Part shown: positions 6,130-12,382 of the stretch, in pieces
How positions within the stretch are numbered: the stretch's first letter is position 1
Layout of the letters: the number at the start of each line of letters is the position of its first letter
Source of the DNA: an uncultured Clostridia bacterium
GTDB taxonomy: Bacteria > Bacillota > Clostridia > Christensenellales > Borkfalkiaceae
Direction of reading: 5' to 3'
Assembly: GCA_937915565.1 (NCBI GenBank)
Contig: CALDMH010000054.1
Coordinates: 1-17,379 of the forward strand
DNA length: 17,379 nucleotides
Made by a program: the position numbers and the translations under genes
The notes under the pieces: generated by a model
Seen by the model: only the letters and a program-made list of their open reading frames with translations
What the model was told of the DNA's origin: nothing
The model's database searches: none

Positions 6130-6846
6130 TTAAAGCCCCGTAAATCTCAAATTCACGGATTGTGAAATCTTTTCAAGACGACCGTCGTTTCTGTAACTGT
6201 AAATATCGGACGCTCCGACGATAAGGTGGTCGTAAAGCCTGATGTTGTTCAAAGCGAAAAGCATAGCGAGTTTTTCGGTTGAGGCGTCGTCTTCCGAGGA
6301 AGGATTCGGGTTGCCGGAGGGGTGATTGTGTGCTATCACAACGGCGTAAGGCTTAACGTTTAGAAACGACCTTGAAAACGGAATCGTTTCGACGTTCACT
6401 TTGTCCTCGCTGTCGCTCGTGTAAACCTCTCTGAAAACGATTTTGTTCGTTTTGGAAAGATAAAGCGCGCAAAACTTTTCCGTGCGAGAGCCTTTAAAAA
6501 GATTCAAAAGGTAAATTCTCGCGTCCTCGGGCGAATAAACCTTCATTTCGTCCTGCCGTTCTTCGGCGATAACGTCGAGAGCTTTTCCCAAAACGTTCAG
6601 GTAAGTCGCGGCGGATTCGCCGATGCCGTCCGTTTCCGAAAGGTCGCGCGCGTCCGCTTTGAGAACGTTTTTAAGGCTTCCGTATTTGGATAACAATTTG
6701 TGCGCAACGGGATTTACGTTGCGGCGGGGAATTGCGTAAAACAGCAGCAATTCCAGAAGTTCGTGTTTTGAAAATCCGTTTGAATCCTTGTTAAATCTTT
6801 CTCTGAGCCTTTGTCTGTGGTCCTTGTGAATATCTTTTTCTTCCAT
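6130..6846 (-). CDS. radC: RadC family JAB/MPN-domain protein
   Basis: Protein of 238 residues with the RadC (UPF0758) layout. The N-terminal region (about 1-95) has a helix-hairpin-helix-like segment around ETDGIGESAATYLNVLG (71-87). The C-terminal JAB metalloprotease-like domain carries the zinc motif HNHPSGNPNPSSED: His173, His175, Ser183 and Asp186 are all present. The cellular role of RadC is unsettled, and the old link to DNA repair is not well supported. It lies 16 nt after the XRE regulator gene on the same strand, so the two are probably co-transcribed. Oddly, no SD precedes the ATG, and no alternative in-frame start is visible in the gap. Translation may rely on coupling. Confidence 0.92.
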   Translation of the reverse strand: MEEKDIHKDHRQRLRERFNKDSNGFSKHELLELLLFYAIPRRNVNPVAHKLLSKYGSLKNVLKADARDLSETDGIGESAATYLNVLGKALDVIAEERQDEMKVYSPEDARIYLLNLFKGSRTEKFCALYLSKTNKIVFREVYTSDSEDKVNVETIPFSRSFLNVKPYAVVIAHNHPSGNPNPSSEDDASTEKLAMLFALNNIRLYDHLIVGASDIYSYRNDGRLEKISQSVNLRFTGL

Positions 6847-6862
6847 AACATTAAACGTGAAA

Positions 6863-7477
6863 CTATTTTTTTTCGGGAAGCTTTATTTTGAAACTCATCA
6901 TCGCCACAATTTCCGCAGGGATTCCGAGCACGAAAACGTACGGAAAGATTGTGCCGCATAAAAGAATGATAAAAAAGGCGTCGGCAAGCAGCGACCATAT
7001 CAGCACGGAAACGCTGACGAAAGACGCGATTTTATTTTTCCACACGCCGCCGAAAACGATTGCGACGATTGAAACGAGCGGAAGCGGCATAGCATAGCAA
7101 AGCATCGCGTTGCGCCAAAAATCGGGCGCAGAACCCTGAATCGATATGAAAACGATTGTTTCTGCGATGAGTATCGCCACGAAAGTTATGGCGGAAACGA
7201 GCAGTCTGTTTTTCTTTTTTATGCTCGCCGCGTAAGAAGTTTGTTCCTTTGCGATTTCCTTGTCCGGGTGTTCCGCAACGAGAAAATCTATCGTAACGCC
7301 GAAGAGTTTTGCAAGTTCGAGCAAAACCGAAACGTCCGGTATCGATTCGCCGCGTTCCCATTTGGAAACGGCTTTATCCGAATAATTGATTTTTTCCGCA
7401 AGTTCGATTTGAGTGAGTTTCATCTGTTTGCGGAGCATTATTAAATTTTGCGCGAAAACGATTTTCAAATCTTCCAT
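6863..7477 (-). CDS. XRE-family transcriptional regulator with membrane domain
   Basis: Protein of 204 residues. An N-terminal XRE/Cro-type helix-turn-helix spans about 7-64: LRKQMKLTQIELAEKINYSD, then KAVSKWERGESIPD, a classic match. After a linker, four hydrophobic segments follow (about 92-114, 124-146, 150-174 and 177-197), so the DNA-binding domain is tethered to the cytoplasmic face of the membrane. The C-terminus is short and basic. AAGG lies about 6 nt before the ATG. Such proteins are thought to be regulators, sometimes of adjacent genes. The divergent region upstream contains nested GGTA(G)A half-sites that could be its operator. The signal sensed by the membrane part is unknown. 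Confidence 0.9.
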   Translation of the reverse strand: MEDLKIVFAQNLIMLRKQMKLTQIELAEKINYSDKAVSKWERGESIPDVSVLLELAKLFGVTIDFLVAEHPDKEIAKEQTSYAASIKKKNRLLVSAITFVAILIAETIVFISIQGSAPDFWRNAMLCYAMPLPLVSIVAIVFGGVWKNKIASFVSVSVLIWSLLADAFFIILLCGTIFPYVFVLGIPAEIVAMMSFKIKLPEKK

Positions 7478-7527
7478 TTTTTGCCTTAACCCGAACCTTG
7501 CGTCGTTCGTCCGGCCGCCGATAATCG

Positions 7528-7546
7528 CGTTTTATTCTCGGCCGGC
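7528..7546 (-). repeat. 19-bp dispersed repeat, copy 1
   Basis: On the minus strand this reads GCCGGCCGAGAATAAAACG and is identical to 13357-13375 on the plus strand. It lies in the leader of the XRE gene, and part of it forms one arm of the hairpin there. In both places it points in the direction of the downstream gene. Confidence 0.7.
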
Positions 7547-7579
7547 GTCGTCGGGAATCGAATCACATTTTTCATAGGT

Positions 7580-7608
7580 ATTTTAGCACGTTTGTTTGCA
7601 AAAATCAA
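7580..7608 (-). promoter_or_regulatory. Housekeeping promoter of the XRE-radC operon
   Basis: On the minus strand: -35 TTGATT (7603-7608), 17-nt spacer, -10 TAAAAT (7580-7585). The transcript would have a leader of about 95 nt. Confidence 0.65.
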
Positions 7609-7617
7609 TGAAAATAT

Positions 7618-7680
7618 GGTAAAAATCGCTCACAAAAGCCGATTCTACCATCGGTAGAGTCGAATTTTCGATTTTCTACC
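7618..7680. promoter_or_regulatory. Nested inverted-repeat operator candidate
   Basis: The inner palindrome TCTACC-ATC-GGTAGA (7644-7658; 9-bp arms with one mismatch if GATT/AGTC is included) is centred between an outer inverted pair, GGTAAAAATCG (7618-7628) and CGATTTTCTACC (7669-7680). That gives four half-sites in nearly symmetric array between two divergent promoters. The membrane-bound XRE protein is the obvious candidate ligand. Confidence 0.55.
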
Positions 7681-7721
7681 GCGTGAAAAACAAGCGTATA
7701 GCCGCGTTTAAAGGAAGTAGG

Positions 7722-7750
7722 TTGTTTTTGGCGCGGCGGCGGTATATACT
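7722..7750 (+). promoter_or_regulatory. Promoter of the SGNH hydrolase gene
   Basis: -35 TTGTTT (7722-7727), 17-nt spacer, -10 TATACT (7745-7750). The gene starts at 7808, preceded by the SD AAGGAG. Confidence 0.6.
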
Positions 7751-7807
7751 TTTCCCGAAGACGCAAAGAAACGGCGTTTCGACGGGTTTTTATAAGGAGT
7801 TTTTATT

Positions 7808-8506
7808 ATGGAATTGGCTAACAAAAGGATTACGGTTTTCGGAGATTCTATCGGAAAAGGCATAACCACCGACGGCGGGAAAATAGAAATTTTGCCCACT
7901 TACGCCATAAAACTTTTCGAGGACGAATATCGGGTTAAAATAGAGAATAATTCCATTTACGGAAACTCGCTGAAAAGGTTTTTCGAGCGCGGAAAAATGG
8001 ATAAATATCTTTCGTCGCTCGATAAAACGGTTAAAAACGTCGTCGTTTTAGAGCTTGGGGGAAACGATTCCGATTTCGATTGGCAAAACGTTGCCGCCTC
8101 GCCCGAAAAGGAGCATCAACCGAAGACGAATATAGACGAGTTTTCAAAACTTTACGCGGCCGCGCTTGAAAAACTGCTTGACGCGGGCGTGGAGGTTATA
8201 CCCTGCACTTTGCCGCCCGTTTGTTCGGACAGGTATTTTGACAGGGTTATAAAGAAAATCGCCGACGGCGACAGGGTTTTGGAGTTTTTTAAAGGCGACG
8301 TCGGCACGATTTACCGTCATCAGGAGATGTTCAACAACGAGGTTATAAAAAATTCGTTTAAAAAAGGCTTGCAGGTTATCGATATAAGGCAAAGATTTTT
8401 GAATCGCAACGACTTCTGCGCGCTTATGTGCAAGGACGGTATTCACCCCAACGAGGACGGTCAGCGCGAGATTTTTTACGCCGCCTGCAAATATCTTGCG
8501 GGTTGA
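7808..8506 (+). CDS. SGNH/GDSL-family hydrolase
   Basis: Protein of 232 residues with the SGNH hydrolase blocks. Block I is ITVFGDSIGKG with the nucleophile Ser14, Gly52 is in YGNS (block II), block III is LELGGND with Asn86, and block V is DGIHPN with Asp210 and His213, completing the Ser-Asp-His triad. Family members cleave ester bonds in lipids, acylated sugars or cell-wall polymers. The substrate here cannot be told. There is no signal peptide, so it probably acts in the cytoplasm. AAGGAG is well placed before the ATG. It is monocistronic, with its own promoter and terminator, divergent from the XRE regulator and possibly controlled by it. Confidence 0.87.
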   Translation: MELANKRITVFGDSIGKGITTDGGKIEILPTYAIKLFEDEYRVKIENNSIYGNSLKRFFERGKMDKYLSSLDKTVKNVVVLELGGNDSDFDWQNVAASPEKEHQPKTNIDEFSKLYAAALEKLLDAGVEVIPCTLPPVCSDRYFDRVIKKIADGDRVLEFFKGDVGTIYRHQEMFNNEVIKNSFKKGLQVIDIRQRFLNRNDFCALMCKDGIHPNEDGQREIFYAACKYLAG

Positions 8507-8546
8507 CGGAGGAAATTTAGCCGAAAAGAATGGGGTGTTCGGTTAA

Positions 8547-8584
8547 CCGATAATGTTCGGTAAAATTTTATCGGGTTATTTTTT
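8547..8584 (+). terminator. Terminator of the SGNH hydrolase gene
   Basis: CCGATAA (8547-8553) pairs with TTATCGG (8568-8574), followed by GTTA and six T residues (8579-8584). An alternative 12-bp palindrome, TCGGTTAACCGA (8539-8550), overlaps its left arm. Confidence 0.6.
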
Positions 8585-8626
8585 AAGCCCGCGGGGCTTG
8601 CGTTTTCGCAAGCCCCGCGGGCTTAA
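8583..8626. repeat. Perfect 20-bp hairpin between convergent genes
   Basis: A 20-bp perfect inverted repeat (8583-8602 with 8607-8626, TTAAGCCCGCGGGGCTTGCG) has a TTTT loop. It lies between the SGNH gene (+) and cvpA (-). Neither strand has a T-run after the stem, so it is not a textbook terminator. It may block read-through or protect 3' ends. Confidence 0.7.
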
Positions 8627-8675
8627 TTCGTCATTAGTAAAAAAGTCGTCTTTTGTAAAAACTATATATTCCGAT

Positions 8676-8722
8676 ATTCCGCGTTTCGGCTTTGGTTTTT
8701 AAATCCGAAATTACGCGGGAAT
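8676..8722 (-). terminator. Probable terminator overlapping the cvpA stop codon
   Basis: On the minus strand, ATTCCCGCG (8714-8722) and TTTCGG (8705-8710... read in reverse) pair with CCGAAA (8684-8689) and CGCGGAAT (8676-8683). The cvpA stop codon TAA (8711-8713) is bulged in one arm. A TTTTT lies a little further downstream, so the U-run is not immediate. Confidence 0.45.
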
Positions 8723-9349
8723 CGTCGTCTTGTAAACGTCGAAAATCTTTTTGAGGAATCCTCTGAACTTTTCCGCAACGGGTGAAACGTATTTGCCCGT
8801 TAAGCAGTTTTCGGGAATAAGGTTGTTCGCAAAGCTTTCCACCGCCTCGATATTGTCTTTAAGAAAGTAAAGAATCCAAAGCGCGATTAAAACTATTGCC
8901 GCGCCTATTGCAAGCCCGAAAATAACGCCGATAACCTTGTCGGTTATTCTCGCGCCGTTTGAACGGGTGTAAGCAAGCGGCTTGAAAACGAGCTTTAAAA
9001 GCTTGAAAACGATGGTTAAAACAATCCACAAGAGAAGCACGAGGACGAACATAATTATCCATCTTGCCAAAATAGCTCCGCCGCCGGACGCTCCGCATTT
9101 GGCCGCCAGCTCGTTAAGGCTGGTAATCGTGAGCGAGGAGAACAAATTCTCGAAAGTTTCGCGCACCGAAGCGAGAGCCGCGCCGTTTGCAAAGAGCAAT
9201 TTATAAAAAAGCGGAACGAGAAGTATCGCCGCGATAAGCGAGAAAAACCCTCCGAGAAGAGTTATCATCTGTCTGGCAAATCCCCGCAAAAGGCCTATAA
9301 GACCGAATAGGACGATAATTCCTATGAAAATTAAATCTATCGGAGCCAT
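8711..9349 (-). CDS. cvpA: CvpA family membrane protein
   Basis: Protein of 212 residues with four predicted membrane helices (about 4-22, 28-50, 96-120 and 140-165) and the CvpA family pattern: DLIFIGIIVLFGLIGLLRGF, then ARQMITLLGGFFSLIAA near the N-terminus and RITDKVIGVIFGLAIGAA in the second half. CvpA was named for colicin V production in E. coli. In Firmicutes its role is not clearly defined, with envelope homeostasis a common suggestion. GGAGG lies about 11 nt before the ATG. It is a single gene, divergent from yyaC, with a good promoter. Length is close to the usual for Firmicute members. Confidence 0.88.
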   Translation of the reverse strand: MAPIDLIFIGIIVLFGLIGLLRGFARQMITLLGGFFSLIAAILLVPLFYKLLFANGAALASVRETFENLFSSLTITSLNELAAKCGASGGGAILARWIIMFVLVLLLWIVLTIVFKLLKLVFKPLAYTRSNGARITDKVIGVIFGLAIGAAIVLIALWILYFLKDNIEAVESFANNLIPENCLTGKYVSPVAEKFRGFLKKIFDVYKTTIPA

Positions 9350-9403
9350 ATAAAGCGATTCCTCCGTGAAAAATTAGCCCAAAATCCTACTTATATTTAC
9401 TTA

Positions 9404-9432
9404 ATATTACCACAGAATAATATTTTTTGCAA
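9404..9432 (-). promoter_or_regulatory. Promoter of cvpA
   Basis: On the minus strand: -35 TTGCAA (9427-9432), 17-nt spacer, -10 TAATAT (9404-9409). It lies in the 120-bp AT-rich region shared with yyaC. Confidence 0.6.
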
Positions 9433-9469
9433 GTGTTTATAAAAAATAATTATGTAAATAATAGAGAGT

Positions 9470-10015
9470 ATGAAAACTTTTTCGGTATGCGCGTCTGCCC
9501 GCGGCGCGGAAACGGCGGTCGCGCGGGCAATAAAATCGCTCGTCGGAAACAAGACTCCCGTGTTCGTTTGTATCGGCACGGACGCGGTGACGGGCGACAG
9601 TCTCGGCCCGCTGACGGGTACTTTATTATCCGAGAAATTGAACGGCAAAGCCTACGTTTTAGGAACTCTCGAACGCCCTTTAACGGCTTTGGACGTGAAT
9701 TTCGCTTCGGAATTCGTTAAAAAGGTTTATCCTTACGGCGCGGTAATCGCAATCGACGCCGCGCTCGGAAAAAGGGAAGAAATAGGGACCGTTCTGATTT
9801 CCGATTTTCCCGTGAAACCGGGATTGGGCGTAAAAAAGAACCTCAACGAAATCGGCGACGTTTCCGTTATAGGCATCGTGAACGAAAAAACCGAAACGGG
9901 CGGCGATTTAGGTGCGGTAAGGCTTTCGCTCGTCTATCGCCTCGCGAGCCTCGTTACGGGCGGAATAGAGAAACTTTTCGACGAAAACGAAGCGGAGAGG
10001 GCGTCGGGCGATTAA
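9470..10015 (+). CDS. yyaC: YyaC family spore protein (DUF1256, GPR-like)
   Basis: Protein of 181 residues with the YyaC signature VCIGTDAVTGDSLGPLTG (33-50) followed by GTLERPLTALDVNF (65-78) and an AIDAALGKREEIGTV block. The family is related to the germination protease GPR, which degrades small acid-soluble spore proteins, and is widely conserved in endospore formers. Its precise role is not settled. Its presence suggests a spore-forming organism or one of such ancestry. The start has only a weak GAGAG just before the ATG, the same GAGAGTATG context as the sigma factor gene. The upstream region is very AT-rich, and no convincing sporulation promoter was identified. Confidence 0.88.
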   Translation: MKTFSVCASARGAETAVARAIKSLVGNKTPVFVCIGTDAVTGDSLGPLTGTLLSEKLNGKAYVLGTLERPLTALDVNFASEFVKKVYPYGAVIAIDAALGKREEIGTVLISDFPVKPGLGVKKNLNEIGDVSVIGIVNEKTETGGDLGAVRLSLVYRLASLVTGGIEKLFDENEAERASGD

Positions 10016-10028
10016 CGCAAGAACCTAT

Positions 10029-10057
10029 CGATAATCGACTTATAGGCCGACTTATTT
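10029..10057 (-). repeat. 29-bp repeat, left copy (inverted partner at 12267-12295)
   Basis: On the minus strand it reads AAATAAGTCG-GCC-TATAAGTCG-ATTATCG and is identical to 12267-12295 (+) at 27 of 29 positions. It contains two ATAAGTCG motifs 12 nt apart. It lies between the convergent ends of yyaC and dapL. CCTAT and ATAGG within and beside it could form a short stem. A lone half-motif, AAATAAGTCG, also occurs at 1202-1211. Confidence 0.8.
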
Positions 10058-10076
10058 GCTAAAACACGGTAAATTT

Positions 10077-11234
10077 TTATAAGCGGAGGGCGATAAATCT
10101 TTCCGCCGCTTTTGAAACCTCTTCTCTCGAAGGAAACGCGGAGAGCCTGAAATAATCGCCGTTTTGCTCGTAAAATCCGCTCCCGGGGGTGGCGATAACG
10201 CCGGCTTTATCGGAAAGCAGCGCGCAAAATCCCTCGTCGGTGAACCCGTCCGGACATTTTGCGTAAACGTAAGGGGAATCGCTTCCCGAAACGATTTTCA
10301 AGCCGCGCTCTTTCAGCGCGTTTCTTAAAATTTCGGCGTTGGTTTTGTAATATTTCGTTCTTTCAAGCATTTCCGCTTGTCCTTCCGTCGAAAAGCAAGC
10401 CGCGCCGCCGCGTTGAGTGACGTAAGAAACGCCGTTATCCAAACTGCCCGAAAGGCGTTTTCTTAAATCGTTGAGTTCCCTTTGCTCCTGCGGGGCGACC
10501 GTGAAACCGAGCCTTATGCCCGTGAAGCCGTAACCCTTCGAGAAAAAGCGAATTGCAACCGCGCATTTTTTCGCGCCGGAAACGAGATAAACGGATTTAA
10601 TTCCGCCGCTTGAAACGTAATCGGAATACGCTCCGTCGAAAAACAGCGTTGCGCCGACGGACGAGGCGTAATCCACCCAAAGCCCGAGTTCGTATTCGCT
10701 CAAAGTTTTGCCGCTCGGGTTGGACGGCGAGCAAAGGTAAACGGCGTCGCAACTTTTGCCGAACGGCGGCAAAACAGAGCCGTTTTCGTCGGCGGGGAGC
10801 AAAATCGGTTCGTTTCCGTAAATAATTGCGGATTCCAGAGCCGCGGGATAACACGGAACGGGGAAGAGTATTTTGCCGTTTCTGCCCATAAGCGAATTTA
10901 GCGCGAACAGTTCGCCCTTTGCGCCGTCGTGCACGAAAATTTCGTCGCGGCACAGCTTTACGCCGATTTTTTCGTAATCCGAAATTATCGCGTCCTTCAA
11001 AAAATCGTAGCCCGAAGCGGGCGGATACCCCTTGAACCCGTCGACGTTCGTAAGTTCGTCGGCGGCCTTTTTCATTTCCTCGGCAACGCACCCGAAAAGC
11101 GGAAGTTTCACGTCGCCGATGCCCAAATCGATAAGTTCGTCACCCCATTTTTTTCTTGCGAGATTTTTCTTTACGGCAAGCCCCGCAAAGACGTAAGAGG
11201 GCGGCAGTCTTCCGAAATTATCGTTGAATTTCAT
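10077..11234 (-). CDS. dapL: LL-diaminopimelate aminotransferase (DapL)
   Basis: PLP-dependent class I aminotransferase of 385 residues. It most resembles DapL, which converts tetrahydrodipicolinate plus glutamate directly to LL-diaminopimelate. Typical DapL pieces are the start MKFNDNFGRLPPSYVF, DLGIGDVKLPL (36-46), GFKGYPPASGYDFL (66-79), LCSPSNPSGKTLS (167-179), Asp200 with Tyr203, the PLP lysine Lys233 in FFSKGYGFTGIRLGF, NGVSYVTQRG, and TPGSGF near the C-terminus. Its ATG overlaps the dapF stop (ATGA), and GAGGGGG inside dapF is its SD. With dapF next door it completes the route to meso-DAP, the peptidoglycan cross-linking residue and lysine precursor. It is slightly shorter than many family members. 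Confidence 0.88.
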   Translation of the reverse strand: MKFNDNFGRLPPSYVFAGLAVKKNLARKKWGDELIDLGIGDVKLPLFGCVAEEMKKAADELTNVDGFKGYPPASGYDFLKDAIISDYEKIGVKLCRDEIFVHDGAKGELFALNSLMGRNGKILFPVPCYPAALESAIIYGNEPILLPADENGSVLPPFGKSCDAVYLCSPSNPSGKTLSEYELGLWVDYASSVGATLFFDGAYSDYVSSGGIKSVYLVSGAKKCAVAIRFFSKGYGFTGIRLGFTVAPQEQRELNDLRKRLSGSLDNGVSYVTQRGGAACFSTEGQAEMLERTKYYKTNAEILRNALKERGLKIVSGSDSPYVYAKCPDGFTDEGFCALLSDKAGVIATPGSGFYEQNGDYFRLSAFPSREEVSKAAERFIALRL

Positions 11235-12157
11235 TTTTTCGCCCCCTCGTTAAACGCGTTAGGCTCGTCAAATGCGTTGCGGTAATAATCCTCGAAAATT
11301 TCACCTTTGTAAATCGGCGTGACCGCGCCGCTTAAATAGGCTTTTTTATCGTCGAACTTAACGAAAAGCGTGCCTCCGCGCATCGAAATCGGATAAACGC
11401 TCCAATCCAAACCGAGTTTTTCCCTCGCCGCAAACGCCGTGGCAACTGCTCCGCTTCCGCACGAATAAGTTATCCCAGAACCCCTTTCGTAAACGTCGCA
11501 ACAAACGGAGGATTCGTCGGCGGTCGCGCTTTCCACGTTTATTCCGTCCTTAAAAATCCCCGCCTGAATTATTTTCGTCGCAAGGGTTTCCGCGCCTGCC
11601 GCCGCTCCGAAGAAAACGGCGTGTAAGTTTCCGTTATTCACTACGCAAACGGTTTTTTCGGCGGATTTTCCGTTCGTTTTGCTTAAACTGCTTATCTCGT
11701 TTTCGTTGCCTTCGTCGTTTTCGTCGGACAACCCGAGAATTTCGCATAGCTTTTTTTCCGCGAGTTCGTGAACCGAAGCGAATTTCGGCAACGGAAAATC
11801 CGCCGAGGCGATTATTTCGCCCGCGTATTCCTCCAAAACGACGTTGTGAACCGCCGAAAGCGTTCGTATTTTGATTTCGCTTTTCGTCGTTTTACCGATT
11901 ATTCTCGCAAACGCCGCCGAGCATCGTAGTCCGTTGCCGCAGGTCGCCCCCTCCGAGCCGTCGGCGTTGAAAATGCGCATAAAAAAATCCGCCGCGCCCG
12001 ATTCGTCTTTAAAAACGGCAATCAGACCGTCCGAACCGACGCCGAATCTCCTGTCGCCGAGTTTTCTTGCCGCCGCGGAAAAATCCACGGCCTCGTTTTC
12101 GTCGCCGTCTACGTAGATATAATCGTTTCCCGCGGCGTGCATTTTAATAAATTCCAC
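11231..12157 (-). CDS. dapF: Diaminopimelate epimerase (DapF)
   Basis: Protein of 308 residues that converts LL- to meso-diaminopimelate with two catalytic cysteines. Both are present: Cys73 in NADGSEGATCGNGLRC and Cys233 in ERGSGITYSCGSGAVA. Other landmarks are KMHAAGNDYIYVD at the start, DRRFGVGSDGLI and NNGNLHAVFF. It probably begins with GTG (VEFIKMHAAGND), with AGAGG 7 nt upstream. This start fits the family, which usually begins a few residues before KMHG. An acidic, low-complexity insertion (about 143-165) is unusual. It forms an overlapping pair with dapL, which lies immediately downstream. Confidence 0.94.
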   Translation of the reverse strand: MEFIKMHAAGNDYIYVDGDENEAVDFSAAARKLGDRRFGVGSDGLIAVFKDESGAADFFMRIFNADGSEGATCGNGLRCSAAFARIIGKTTKSEIKIRTLSAVHNVVLEEYAGEIIASADFPLPKFASVHELAEKKLCEILGLSDENDEGNENEISSLSKTNGKSAEKTVCVVNNGNLHAVFFGAAAGAETLATKIIQAGIFKDGINVESATADESSVCCDVYERGSGITYSCGSGAVATAFAAREKLGLDWSVYPISMRGGTLFVKFDDKKAYLSGAVTPIYKGEIFEDYYRNAFDEPNAFNEGAKK

Positions 12158-12174
12158 AACAAAACCTCTGATTC

Positions 12175-12202
12175 AGTATATGCCGAGGAATAAAAGTATA
12201 TG
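12175..12202 (-). promoter_or_regulatory. Direct repeat CATATACT upstream of dapF
   Basis: On the minus strand CATATACT occurs twice, at 12175-12182 and 12195-12202, exactly 20 nt apart (about two helical turns). Each contains a TATACT that could serve as a -10. No good -35 was found, so promoter assignment is tentative. Confidence 0.4.
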
Positions 12203-12205
12203 AAA

Positions 12206-12237
12206 ACGCGGCTTCCGAACGTCGTCGGAAGCCGCGT
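12206..12237 (-). terminator. Terminator-like hairpin after the lipid kinase gene
   Basis: A perfect 13-bp stem (12206-12218 with 12225-12237, ACGCGGCTTCCGA) has a 6-nt loop. On the minus strand it is followed by TTTC, a modest U-run. It probably ends the lipid kinase transcript before dapF. Confidence 0.65.
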
Positions 12238-12266
12238 AAAAAAACCGTTTATACAAAATTAAATAT

Positions 12267-12295
12267 AAATAAGTCGCCGTATAAGTCGATTATCG
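12267..12295 (+). repeat. 29-bp repeat, right copy (inverted partner at 10029-10057)
   Basis: It reads AAATAAGTCG-CCG-TATAAGTCG-ATTATCG on the plus strand, differing from the left copy only at the first and third base of the central triplet. It can form a stem of GCCG plus ATA with TAT plus CGGC (bulged T), followed on the plus strand by TTTTG. It lies between the lipid kinase and dapF. Confidence 0.8.
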
Positions 12296-12310
12296 GCTTT
12301 TGTTCGGTAT

Positions 12311-12336
12311 AATCGCGTGATTTATGAAATCGCGTG
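12311..12336 (+). repeat. Short direct repeat AATCGCGTG
   Basis: AATCGCGTG occurs at 12311-12319 and again at 12328-12336, 17 nt apart, in the gap between the lipid kinase stop and the 29-bp repeat. A TATAAT (12308-12313) precedes it, but no gene follows on this strand. Confidence 0.35.
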
Positions 12337-12382
12337 CTTTGCGAGAACTATCGGGTTTTAAGCCGAGTTTTAAAGCGACGGT

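Larger units (their letters stand above)
7478..7807. other. Divergent control region between the XRE regulator and the SGNH hydrolase
   Basis: This 330-bp gap holds, from left to right: the leader of the XRE gene with a GC-rich hairpin (CCGGCCG 7511-7517 with CGGCCGG 7539-7545) and one copy of a 19-bp dispersed repeat; the XRE promoter (-); four nested half-sites (7618-7680); and the SGNH promoter (+). No convincing gene was seen. A 60-codon frame starting at a GTG (7683) overlaps the SGNH start out of frame and was rejected. Confidence 0.75.

Noticed and set aside
7683..7865. 60-codon plus frame upstream of and overlapping the SGNH gene
   Set aside because: It begins at a GTG without an RBS, runs through the SGNH promoter, and overlaps the SGNH start out of frame.
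10029..12295. A transposon carrying dapL-dapF
   Set aside because: The flanking inverted repeats are suggestive, but there is no transposase, no target-site duplication, and the genes resemble their neighbours in base composition. The repeats are reported without calling a mobile element.
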